DNA from: Pseudomonadales bacterium
GTDB taxonomy: Bacteria > Pseudomonadota > Gammaproteobacteria > Pseudomonadales > Azotimanducaceae
Reading direction: 5' to 3'
Length of the DNA: 64,000 bases
Assembly (NCBI GenBank): GCA_028279305.1
Contig: JANQOA010000384.1
Span: 1 to 64,000 of the forward strand
Positions 34,941 through 43,165 of this stretch are shown here, piece by piece; position 1 is the first letter of the stretch; each line of letters starts with the position of its first letter. The notes below the pieces were generated by a model. It ran no database searches and was not told the origin of the DNA. It saw only the letters and a program-made list of their open reading frames with translations. The position numbers and the translations under genes were made by a program.

Positions 34941-36274
34941 GTGGATGCTGCCCCCTCATCCACTAACACTTCATCTTCGTCCGCCAGATTGATCGCGCTG
35001 CGCAATGCCGTTATATGTTCTGATGTAGCGCCGCCTTTTTGCCACCAGTAGCTGGTATGTGAAAAGAGCCCGCCCCAACGGCGCGTAGTCAAAGACACAT
35101 CCTTAATCCACCCGCCGAACACCCGCGCCAAGGGCCCGCCGATAAAGTCACCCCGGATTATATTGCGGCTTTCAAAATAGAGGTTCTGCCAGTGCGTTAA
35201 CGCAAAGTGGCCCGCATGGTGCGGCGTGGTGAAATTTGTGTCCGTCTCTTCACCTGCAACAATGATCTGCGGACTGTAAGTAAAGGTCTGTTCGGATTCG
35301 AGCATCGGCGGACAGGTCGGAAGTTCACGTCTATCCTGCCGCGCTTCCAGGTCTGCACGGTTACGGGCCATCAACACCTCAGCGTGTGCCAGGGGACTGC
35401 CCAGGGTGACAAAATCAGTCACCTTCCAGTAATGGCCCATAGCCCGTAACTCGCGCAACGCTTCACGCTGCTGGGCACGCGTCACGCCTTCTTCCTGCCG
35501 CGCCAACGCCTCGAGGCGTTGAAGCGCTGCGGACGAGTTCCCTGCCGGCGCCTCGTTGAAGTCGCGAAAGTGCAGTGCCCAACACTCCTTAAGAATGTCG
35601 TACCCAATAACAGTGCCCAGACTGTGGCCGACTATAATGATGCGCTCGTATTCCCGGGCGTGCAGCTCTTCAAGCAACTTAACGCCCGCTTCCCGGATCT
35701 GCGCCCGGCGTTCAACATTGGAGGGCGCGGGATACAGGTAACGAGCCGCATCACCCACCACCCACTTGATAACACCGCCGGCCATCGGCACCAGCAACGT
35801 GGATACCGCCGCCGCCAGTACTGCACTCCAGCCTGAACTGGGCGTTTCGATGGCAGTAAAGGCAGCCCAGGCGTAAACGATGCCGACCAGAATAATCACA
35901 AACCACAACAGCGCCCATAACAACTTAAGATTGCGCGGCAGGCCCACAGGCGAGCGGAAAGCCAATGTTTTAACCCAATCGACGACATGGCCGTAGGTGG
36001 TACCTGTCATCAAATGCGCCCAATAAAACTCAAAAAAGTCAGTACGCACATTACCGTTAACACCTTTGTGCGAAGGAGTTGTGAGCCTGCGTAACTCCGC
36101 GCTGCCCGACACTCTGTCGGGTTTGCTCCAAAGCGCGTCCGGTTCGTTGTTGTGTTTTACATGCAGTTCCGTATGTGTTGTCCAAGCGGCCTGAATAAAG
36201 CTGTTCAAAGACTCCATTGGCCGTTGTTCGCCAATGCCGTGTATGAGCAGCAAAGCTTGTTTTGGTGTGGCCAC
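34901..36274 (-). CDS. Membrane-anchored alpha/beta hydrolase (HGIGEQ family)
   Basis: A 457-residue protein. LLLIHGIGEQ opens the hydrolase core (12-17), two hydrophobic segments lie at about 117-140 and 148-170, and the nucleophile elbow is IVGHSLGT (Ser218). FVTLGSPLAHAEVL follows. It is a paralogue of the hydrolase part of the gene at 14961, with the same order of motifs (DFFEFYWAH, GGPLARVFG, TSYW). The GTG start at 36274 has GGAGG nine bases upstream. It overlaps the HNH gene end convergently by 40 bases. Substrate unknown; a lipase or esterase acting at the membrane is plausible. Confidence 0.78.
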   Translation of the reverse strand: MATPKQALLLIHGIGEQRPMESLNSFIQAAWTTHTELHVKHNNEPDALWSKPDRVSGSAELRRLTTPSHKGVNGNVRTDFFEFYWAHLMTGTTYGHVVDWVKTLAFRSPVGLPRNLKLLWALLWFVIILVGIVYAWAAFTAIETPSSGWSAVLAAAVSTLLVPMAGGVIKWVVGDAARYLYPAPSNVERRAQIREAGVKLLEELHAREYERIIIVGHSLGTVIGYDILKECWALHFRDFNEAPAGNSSAALQRLEALARQEEGVTRAQQREALRELRAMGHYWKVTDFVTLGSPLAHAEVLMARNRADLEARQDRRELPTCPPMLESEQTFTYSPQIIVAGEETDTNFTTPHHAGHFALTHWQNLYFESRNIIRGDFIGGPLARVFGGWIKDVSLTTRRWGGLFSHTSYWWQKGGATSEHITALRSAINLADEDEVLVDEGAASTQPSGPTSSSTGA

Positions 36275-36508
36275 GTGCGTTGTCCTCCCCGGCTATGGAT
36301 TCATCTCCAGAAAAGCTAGCACAGTCGGCTTGTGCGGTCTGTCGTTCGGACGACGGAAACCTTTTTCTCCACACAAACTTGGTCCATGTGTCACGTTGGT
36401 GACACAACGCTGCCATGTTGTCATGACCGCCTAATTTCGGCACTGCTAAGCTCGGTGGTATGGCGTTCCACCATCACAGGTATCTGCGGCCATGCGGAGA
36501 GAAAAGCA

Positions 36509-37111
36509 GTGAGTAGAGAGTCTACGCGATGGATTGTTGAGACAATTATCGCCACGGTGGGTGTGTTTGTTGCGGTCCTCGCTCTGCTGCAGGCGAATGA
36601 AGCATTGGATGCATCCACCGATCAGGCCCAGCTTGCAACACACCCCTACGTGGTTGTCGAATACGTAGCAAGTGATGTACCCATTGAATGCCAGAATCGA
36701 AAACTGTATGCCGGATATGTGATAAGAAATCACGGCAACGGCACCGCAATTATTGGTGATATTGAATTCCGTTCCGCAGACGGGCAGCGGTGGCATTCGC
36801 TCCGAGAACTTATCGACAACAGGGATGAGATCTTCGCAGCGGCAGGGGTGCCGGCGGTGCCTTCACCCGCTGAATACTGGGAACACTTTTATCTCGGCAA
36901 GGGTTCACCGCTGAGCGTCAACGGCTGTGTTGTGCTGGCAGGGCTGGGGGTGGATTTGTTTACCGACGAGGCAGATCCGCAGGAGTTTATTGACGGGCTT
37001 GAGAAACTCGTTCCGAAGCTAAGCTATGAGTCCATTTCGGGTGTGGCGTGTACACTGGACAAAGTTAAGAAGGAGCGTGAATGTACTTTTAGGGGAGAGC
37101 AATGGCCGTAG
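36509..37111 (+). CDS. Membrane-anchored protein of unknown function
   Basis: About 200 residues from the GTG at 36509, which has GGAGAG seven bases upstream. An N-terminal membrane helix (IVETIIATVGVFVAVLALLQ) is followed by a soluble beta-rich domain (HPYVVVEYVAS, YVIRNHGNGTAIIGDIEF) and an acidic C-terminal part. The sequence resembles the many single-helix proteins of unknown role in which a short beta-sandwich follows the helix. The long open frame to 36332 has no good start signal. Confidence 0.6.
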   Translation: MSRESTRWIVETIIATVGVFVAVLALLQANEALDASTDQAQLATHPYVVVEYVASDVPIECQNRKLYAGYVIRNHGNGTAIIGDIEFRSADGQRWHSLRELIDNRDEIFAAAGVPAVPSPAEYWEHFYLGKGSPLSVNGCVVLAGLGVDLFTDEADPQEFIDGLEKLVPKLSYESISGVACTLDKVKKERECTFRGEQWP

Positions 37112-37184
37112 ATAGGGCTACTTGGGTACACGGTCCTGCAACGGAGGCAGTGTGGTCGGGGACGAAAACGTTTCCTACAGGCAA

Positions 37185-37538
37185 TTATTCAACAAAGAAC
37201 ACCAAAACGGCAAAGCCAAGAAAGCAATTGATCATAAACGTGGCCCATGTTTGATTCAGGGATATAGTCATCGGATCTTGGCCAACAGGAAAAGCACCCA
37301 CGATTATTGCCAGAGCGCCGCTTACACCAAACGCCGCAGCGGAAAACCGTAACGTGTCTAACGGAATAGTTTGTGGGAACAGGAACATCAATAGCATAAG
37401 AAGTAGTGTTGCTCCCCAGACGATATACGGCAGCCTGCCAAGCCACAATCTGTATGCGTCGAACTTGGCAGCTACTCTTAAGTAAAGCCTTGCAGTGATT
37501 TGAAGAACCCCCTCGTCGAAAGCGAAATCATAGTCCAA
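37185..37538 (-). CDS. Small membrane protein, unknown
   Basis: About 117 residues with three likely membrane helices (LPYIVWGATLLLMLLMFLF, FGVSGALAIIVGAF, FMINCFLGFAVLVFFV). The only start near the beginning is a TTG at 37538 with a poor ribosome-binding site, so the true N-terminus is uncertain. No family recognised. It sits in an AT-richer stretch of small membrane genes. Confidence 0.45.
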   Translation of the reverse strand: MDYDFAFDEGVLQITARLYLRVAAKFDAYRLWLGRLPYIVWGATLLLMLLMFLFPQTIPLDTLRFSAAAFGVSGALAIIVGAFPVGQDPMTISLNQTWATFMINCFLGFAVLVFFVE

Positions 37539-37621
37539 TCCAAGCTAGACCAATAAGGATTAAGCCATAGGTACAAGACGCAAACATCCAATTGCTGAAC
37601 ATCTGGCCAGACGATGGACAG

Positions 37622-37816
37622 TTATCGCTTAGACGCCTCACGCAAACCATACGCAAGCCCCAAAAACGTGAACGCCCCAACAAACATTACGTGTCCCATC
37701 ACTGAGGCTTCTGAGTCCTGACCGAAGGAGTATCTAACTATCCCAGCGAACACAGAAAAGAAAAATGCACCACCGACATACTTAAGGATCATCGAATTTT
37801 TGCTGCCAGGACTCAT
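37622..37816 (-). CDS. Small membrane protein, unknown (64 aa)
   Basis: A 64-residue protein with two hydrophobic helices (ILKYVGGAFFFSVFAGIV and VMFVGAFTFLGLAYGL). ATG start at 37816. No family recognised. It lies 83 bases upstream of the membrane protein gene ending at 37538 and could be cotranscribed with it. Confidence 0.45.
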   Translation of the reverse strand: MSPGSKNSMILKYVGGAFFFSVFAGIVRYSFGQDSEASVMGHVMFVGAFTFLGLAYGLREASKR

Positions 37817-37946
37817 TTAACCTCGCTTTGCAACCATATCCGCCCCAACACCGTTACGACCTCTAACGGTTAGCACGTTCACTGAATGCCTAGCAACAAA
37901 CACAGTCAAGCAGAATAAACCAAGCTAAACACCTCAATTGTTAGGA

Positions 37947-37966
37947 ATACAACCATACAGTTGTAT
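37947..37966. promoter_or_regulatory. Inverted repeat, possible operator
   Basis: ATACAAC-CATACA-GTTGTAT, a perfect 7-base inverted repeat with a 6-base spacer in the AT-rich 273-base gap between 37816 and 38090. It may be an operator for either flanking gene; no regulator gene is adjacent. Confidence 0.3.
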
Positions 37967-38089
37967 GAAATTGCGAGTGAATTGTAGGTTTACTGTCAAG
38001 AAGCTTGTTGGCGAATTGGAACGAAGGTATCTTGACTAAAATTTAGCTCTAGGCCGGGCTCACGCCTTGGCTGCTTGGAGGCGATACCT

Positions 38090-38785
38090 ATGCATATTAA
38101 CCACAATGATAGCCTGCTCAGCCAATTGGTCATGCCATTCGCACAGGACCTGACACTACAGGCTAGAAAGCTTATTCCTCTTTTGTCTATAAGCTATCTG
38201 TTAGTGCTTGGATTGCTTGTTTTTGTGGCTCTCTTTGCAGCCCATTACAGTATTCCCGTTGAGAAATTTACCCGTGATACAGCGGTAATACTCGACGGCC
38301 ACCCCTTCACCGGTGTCATCTCAAACATAGGGGTCTTGTTCTGGTGTTCTACCCTGGCAGTCTGTTTGTTTGCTTCAGCTATTCACTTCACGCGTGGAAA
38401 CACGGAAGGTTCGATATTCCTGTTTTTCTCCGGTTTGATCACAGCGTTACTGCTATTCGATGACTTTTTTATGTTCCACGATGAGATTTTTCCGAGGTAC
38501 TTTCATATTTCAGAAAAGGTTACGTATGCTGGATATCTCGTTCTGGTAGCGGCTTACCTGCTGAAGTTCAAAGAGCAGATTTTCAGAACTGACTATGCCC
38601 TGTTACTTCTTGCGTTCGGTTTTTTCGCATCATCGATACTGTCGGATGTTGTATTACCCCAGGAAGGCATAGTGTTTCTGGTGGAAGACGGGTTTAAGTT
38701 GTTTGGCATCGTGAGCTGGTTCATCTACTTTACGCGAACGTGCTTCATTCAAGTTCAACCCAGACGTGGTGAAACGCGGGTTTAG
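38090..38785 (+). CDS. Integral membrane protein, unknown
   Basis: A 231-residue protein with about six membrane helices. A conserved-looking acidic loop LFDDFFMFHDEIFPRYF and a late FLVEDGFKLFGI resemble a family of uncharacterised membrane proteins with an LDDxFxxHE motif that may bind metal. I used the ATG at 38090, with GGAGG about 12 bases upstream; a TTG at 38075 is in frame. Function unknown. Confidence 0.6.
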   Translation: MHINHNDSLLSQLVMPFAQDLTLQARKLIPLLSISYLLVLGLLVFVALFAAHYSIPVEKFTRDTAVILDGHPFTGVISNIGVLFWCSTLAVCLFASAIHFTRGNTEGSIFLFFSGLITALLLFDDFFMFHDEIFPRYFHISEKVTYAGYLVLVAAYLLKFKEQIFRTDYALLLLAFGFFASSILSDVVLPQEGIVFLVEDGFKLFGIVSWFIYFTRTCFIQVQPRRGETRV

Positions 38786-38823
38786 TCCGGATAACCTACG
38801 GCTGGTCTGTCGGCGACCACAAG

Positions 38824-39690
38824 TCACACACCAGCCAGTTCGCCCAGTGCACTGCGCTTCGACTTGAGTTTGTCAGCCAGCCGTTCAAACTTCTCAGCAT
38901 CATAGCCCGTATCGAACATTGGATTGCCTTCAGCATCGTAGGCATCTTCGACGATCACGGTAAACACTACATCGTCGCGGTCCTTCGGTGCTTTTTTCCA
39001 GTCGCCTGAAAATCTATTGGGTTTGAGCGACCAAGACTGAGATTCACCGGGTTCAAGACCGCCGGCGACCGAATAGTTAAAATCCTCCACCAGCCAAGGC
39101 ACTGATCTGCCTGGCGTTGCTAGAGTACCCTGCATGAAAAGCCGGGAGATCGCCTTATCAAGCCCGTTTGTTACGGCTACCTCAATAACCAGATTGTCGC
39201 GCCAACGATCTTTGCGCCAGTAGAGCTTAGTTTTACTCACTTGAATTTTTGCGATCTCGGATTGGAGCGCGTCATACTTCTCTTTAGCGATGAGCATGTC
39301 AGCCATCTCAGCTTCCAGATCCGTAACTTCCCCTTCAAGTATCTTCCGCTGCCGTGTACGTCGCTCACCTTTCACCTTCTCGGCTTCAGCGATGACCTGA
39401 TTGACGGTCATGCCGTCGAGCTTTGCGAGTCCTTTGGCAGCCATTTCAGCACCCAGATCTTCTCCATCTTCACCTTGCAGGGCCCGTCGAAACATAGACT
39501 TCATGTCTACCTCTGAAAACAACAGCACTTTGGTTGCCTCCCGAAACGCTTCGGCTTTCTCCGCAGGCAGCGTTTCAGTGATGGTTTCAATCGACTGCCT
39601 CATTGTTTCCTGCGACGACCCATCCAGTTTCGGTTCAGCACAAGCCCCGAGTAAGAGGACTAGTCCAATTCCAAAAATCCAAACCTTCAT
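38824..39690 (-). CDS. Lipoprotein with DUF6694-like domain
   Basis: A 288-residue lipoprotein with lipobox LLGAC (Cys17). The start of the mature protein, PKLDGSSQETMRQSIETITE, and the LDGMTVNQVIAEAEK segment match the DUF6694 type of short lipoprotein domain. A coiled-coil stretch (EGEVTDLEAEMADML) and a beta-rich C-terminal domain (about 150-260, NLVIEVAVTNGLDKAISRL) follow. The ATG overlaps the stop of the HNH gene (TGATG), so the two are translated together. Confidence 0.7.
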   Translation of the reverse strand: MKVWIFGIGLVLLLGACAEPKLDGSSQETMRQSIETITETLPAEKAEAFREATKVLLFSEVDMKSMFRRALQGEDGEDLGAEMAAKGLAKLDGMTVNQVIAEAEKVKGERRTRQRKILEGEVTDLEAEMADMLIAKEKYDALQSEIAKIQVSKTKLYWRKDRWRDNLVIEVAVTNGLDKAISRLFMQGTLATPGRSVPWLVEDFNYSVAGGLEPGESQSWSLKPNRFSGDWKKAPKDRDDVVFTVIVEDAYDAEGNPMFDTGYDAEKFERLADKLKSKRSALGELAGV

Positions 39691-40388
39691 CAGCCGGTTC
39701 CTAATTTAAGTTGTGTTCGATAAGACAAAAGACCATCCCACTCACCAATTTGAGGCGCAAAATCGAATGGATTTCTAATGCCTAGCTGTTCAATTGTGAA
39801 TTTCCACTTACCAAAATTGCATGGGAAACAGCTGGCGACCAGGTTGGATTCATCAGTAGCTCCGCCAAGCTCATGTGGTACTACGTGATCTGCGCTGGGC
39901 CATGCAAGAAGCGCGATACCGTGCCGTTCCCGGTTCGCTTTGTTGAGTGCGAAAACATCGGGGCGGCCCAAGGCGTCTCTAAACTTCTTGAACACGCGAC
40001 GTGAGATTAGTTTGATTCCGCAGTATCGGCAGCGGTATCCATCACGCTCAAACACGTAGCGTTCTAGAGCGCCTGAAGGCATGCGGGGTTCAGCGCGAGC
40101 TTCTTTGGGCGTCTCCGGCGGCGGCTGCACCCCTAACGTTTGAGTTCTGTGACTGCCTGAATTCTGGCCATGATCTATGAACCAATCCTGAAGCTCCACG
40201 TGCCGCACATCAGCAAGTGCAATCAAACATGCCTCTCGATCACCGTTAGCTAACGATTCGACACTGCTTGCAAACTTCTCGACCTCGCCGTGCATCCACT
40301 CTAACGGCGGCAAGGGGCTGCGATCGCACCATTGCGTGCTATCGCGGCCGAGCGCCGTACAGTATTCATGGAGAGACGACTTGCACAC
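39690..40388 (-). CDS. HNH endonuclease
   Basis: A 232-residue protein with a complete HNH domain near residues 110-195: RDGYRCRYCG (Cys120, Cys123), ADHVVPHELGG (Asp167-His168), NLVASCFPCNFGKW (Asn182, Cys187, Cys190). The N-terminal 100 residues are less conserved. It starts with GTG and its stop is coupled to a lipoprotein gene (TGATG). Whether it is a nuclease of a mobile element, a restriction enzyme or part of a defence pair is open. This HNH type (HVVPHELGG) differs from the PtuB-like ones at 32-34 kb. Confidence 0.8.
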   Translation of the reverse strand: MCKSSLHEYCTALGRDSTQWCDRSPLPPLEWMHGEVEKFASSVESLANGDREACLIALADVRHVELQDWFIDHGQNSGSHRTQTLGVQPPPETPKEARAEPRMPSGALERYVFERDGYRCRYCGIKLISRRVFKKFRDALGRPDVFALNKANRERHGIALLAWPSADHVVPHELGGATDESNLVASCFPCNFGKWKFTIEQLGIRNPFDFAPQIGEWDGLLSYRTQLKLGTG

Positions 40389-40587
40389 GTACGTTAGCCT
40401 CCGATGAACTACTGCCCTCGGGCGGCAAACAAAGTAAGGCGAGCCTGAAGTGGAAGGTTAGTGAGCATGGCAAACATCCGTTGTTAAGCACATCATAGTG
40501 ACCCTTAGCCAACAGGATTGATGTGAATGCGTTCTCACTCAAGTCTATGAAGTGTGAAGATTTGGTGCAGATTCTGTTGAGGCAGGA

Positions 40588-42354
40588 TCATTCCTGACAC
40601 GACTTTCCCTCGTGTTGATCGCAACCCAACAATACTTCCAGATCAAAATCATAGTAGTAGTTAAGCTTGCGGAAAGGCCGGCTTCCCGACTCCGGAGCTG
40701 ACAAAAGTAACTGGGCAGCCGAAGTTCCATTTTCATCAGCTTGCTTAACCGCGCTGGAACTTATCCACCCTCCGTTGTCATTAATGATTTCAGCAAGGCC
40801 CGACGTGTCGGCCGCGACGATGTCGATGGCATTCAATGCCGCTACATTAATTGCGTCCGACAAATCTTCGCCGCGCCACTGTCCCAAGCCATCAACATGG
40901 TCGCGCCCAATTACGTTGGAGGGCACAAGTATCACGTCAACTCCGGCTTTGGCAGCGCTTGTCGCGACTTCAGGGAAAAGGATGTCCGTACCTTGAACAA
41001 TCGCGATCCGGTGGTTGCTGGTATCAGTGATCCAAAGACTCCCGGATCCTTGAGTATCGTGAATACCCTTTCGTGTTTGAACTTCTTGGGGAAACACTGC
41101 TATCAGCCGACGAGCATTATCAATGCCGGTCGCGGAGGTCACAACTACCTGAAGCTCATGTCGAGCAACAGTTTTTCTAAGCTCGGCCCAAACCGCTCCT
41201 TCATCCCAGTCGCCGCTGAAATCAACGGGTTCGTGATTTAAAACATCAGGCGGGATAACCACGAGATTCTTGTGAATATCAGGTAATGAATCGAGGGCTT
41301 GGATTACACATTGTCCTTTGCAATTATCGGCGACTGCCATCGCGGTTGCACGGACCTCAGCAAATTCCGGTAAATCTTGAGGAGTGGTTGCAGAGTCCGG
41401 CAAGTAATATTCATTGGCCAAAGCTTGGTAGGCGGAAGGTTGCCTGGAGGCAACCGTCCACGTGCGGTTCTCAGTGGATTGCGCGCGTTTCCTGCTAACC
41501 CGAACATCACTGTAAATTATTGTGTCCCGCGGATCTGATTGATCGATTGTTCTGTGGGTTACCGCAACCTCACCTTTGTCGGAGATAACCGCGGAAGGCC
41601 CATCGTTCATGTTGTACGGATCATAAACACAGTGCGAATCGCGGCACTTCCGCCCATCTGTACACTGGGTCGAACTACTACACGGGGTGGCTCCTCTAAG
41701 GTCTACCTCACGCCCCCAGCGGTTGGCTACTATCATCCACACCCCGTTCTGACGTGCTCGAACCTTCCAGATCCTAAGTTGATCTGACTCCCCCCACCAG
41801 TTCGTCGGCGCCACTACGATATCTGCGCCACGAAGGGCTGCCAATCTCGCCACATCCGGCAAGTAAGTGTCCGAACAAATCACCGGAGCGATGTCACCAA
41901 ATCGCGTCCCAAAGACCAGGATTTCCTTTTCGCCCCTAGCGTGCCATCCGCTTTCTCCACGTTTGTGCTGTACTCCGACTAGACCGTCTGGTCCGTATGC
42001 GACGACGGAGTTTCTCGCGCGTCCGTCTGCATGCTGCTCCGCAATTCCCACAAACACATACCCATCATGTAGTTTTGCAAGCTGTTCTATTGATTGAAGT
42101 TCCGGAAATGGGTGCCGTAAGCCCAGATCCCCGGCGACTTGACTTTCGGTAATAGAAAACCCGGTGGTCGCCAACTCCGGGGTTACAACAATATCCGCGC
42201 CCGAGGACATTGCATCACCAACCAATACTGTTAGTCGTTGAATATTCTCTTCAATCTGACCCAACTCGGGATTGAAATGAACTACTGCGACTCGCGCCCG
42301 AGGGTTCGCGCAGGCGCAGACAAACAGAATACATATAACAACAACGAGCCTCAT
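40588..42354 (-). CDS. Lipoprotein with tandem nitrilase-like (CN-hydrolase) domains
   Basis: A 588-residue predicted lipoprotein (lipobox VCAC, Cys15). The first carbon-nitrogen hydrolase domain (20-310) keeps the Glu-Lys-Cys triad: VVTPELATTGF (Glu60), QHKRGESGW (Lys131) and PVICSDTYLPD (Cys160). Inside it is a cysteine-rich insert (CSSSTQCTDGRKCRDSHC). The second half (about 330-560) repeats nitrilase-like strands but I see no equivalent cysteine, so it may be inactive. The enzyme should hydrolyse an amide or nitrile at the outer face of the cell. The first ATG is three codons upstream. No operon partner. Confidence 0.72.
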   Translation of the reverse strand: MRLVVVICILFVCACANPRARVAVVHFNPELGQIEENIQRLTVLVGDAMSSGADIVVTPELATTGFSITESQVAGDLGLRHPFPELQSIEQLAKLHDGYVFVGIAEQHADGRARNSVVAYGPDGLVGVQHKRGESGWHARGEKEILVFGTRFGDIAPVICSDTYLPDVARLAALRGADIVVAPTNWWGESDQLRIWKVRARQNGVWMIVANRWGREVDLRGATPCSSSTQCTDGRKCRDSHCVYDPYNMNDGPSAVISDKGEVAVTHRTIDQSDPRDTIIYSDVRVSRKRAQSTENRTWTVASRQPSAYQALANEYYLPDSATTPQDLPEFAEVRATAMAVADNCKGQCVIQALDSLPDIHKNLVVIPPDVLNHEPVDFSGDWDEGAVWAELRKTVARHELQVVVTSATGIDNARRLIAVFPQEVQTRKGIHDTQGSGSLWITDTSNHRIAIVQGTDILFPEVATSAAKAGVDVILVPSNVIGRDHVDGLGQWRGEDLSDAINVAALNAIDIVAADTSGLAEIINDNGGWISSSAVKQADENGTSAAQLLLSAPESGSRPFRKLNYYYDFDLEVLLGCDQHEGKSCQE

Positions 42355-42589
42355 CTCTTCCACCCCTCCGACAAATCACAAGTGAATTAGGTTAGCCCGG
42401 GTAAGCTGGAATGTCAGTAGCCGGAGATAAAGCCGAACCAAATCGTTAGAACGAGACATTTCAGCTTGCTTAAGAGCGCTCTACTTATCATCCTCCTCCG
42501 CTAACACAATCTAAGCCCTCACACCACCCGTGAGGATGTGATCACCCGGCCTCCCCAGCCCTCCACAATCCCCGATTTGGAGACGCTGT

Positions 42590-43165
42590 ATGAACCTCTA
42601 CTTCCGCCTCTTCATGGCGTGGTTCAGAAGCCGTTACGAAGTGCCGCTGTCCACTGCAGACAGTTGTTCCCAGGCATTCCGGGTCGGGCTTCTGGACATC
42701 GACCTGTTCGGTCATATGAACAACGGCCGGTACCTGCAGATCATGGACGTGGCCAGATTCCGGTGGCTGCTTCGCACCGGCACCATCAGCGCCATGTCCC
42801 GCGAGGGGTGGACCGTGTGTCTCGGCGGCCAGACGACGCGCTTTCGTAAGTCCCTGAAGCTCTACCAGCGGTTTCACATCGAAACGCGCATGCGCCGCTG
42901 GGACAACAAGTGGTTCTATGTGGAACACGTGTTCAGAAACACCCGGCATGAACTGGTGGCCGTGGGCATGTCCAGGGCCGCCTTCCGCAGCGCAAACGGT
43001 TGGGTGTCCACTCGGGAAGTGATGGAGGTGGTTGACCCCGGTGTTGAATCCCTGCCGCTGACCGTCGATATGCTTGCATGGTCCAACGCGGAAGCTGAGT
43101 TTGAGGCGCGCATCCGATCCGAAGGGGCCTTTGTGCCGGGTGAATCCAACGGGTTGCAGGTGTGA
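42590..43165 (+). CDS. Acyl-CoA thioesterase-like hotdog protein (THEM6 type)
   Basis: A 191-residue hotdog-fold protein. The opening FRVGLLDIDLFGHMNNGRYL carries the D-x-x-G-HMNN signature of the 4-hydroxybenzoyl-CoA thioesterase/THEM6 group. VGMSRAAFRSANGWVSTREV completes the fold. It would hydrolyse acyl-CoA or acyl-ACP. It is first in an operon in which the next gene starts within its stop codon (GTGA), so the three products probably work on the same lipid pathway. Confidence 0.85.
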   Translation: MNLYFRLFMAWFRSRYEVPLSTADSCSQAFRVGLLDIDLFGHMNNGRYLQIMDVARFRWLLRTGTISAMSREGWTVCLGGQTTRFRKSLKLYQRFHIETRMRRWDNKWFYVEHVFRNTRHELVAVGMSRAAFRSANGWVSTREVMEVVDPGVESLPLTVDMLAWSNAEAEFEARIRSEGAFVPGESNGLQV

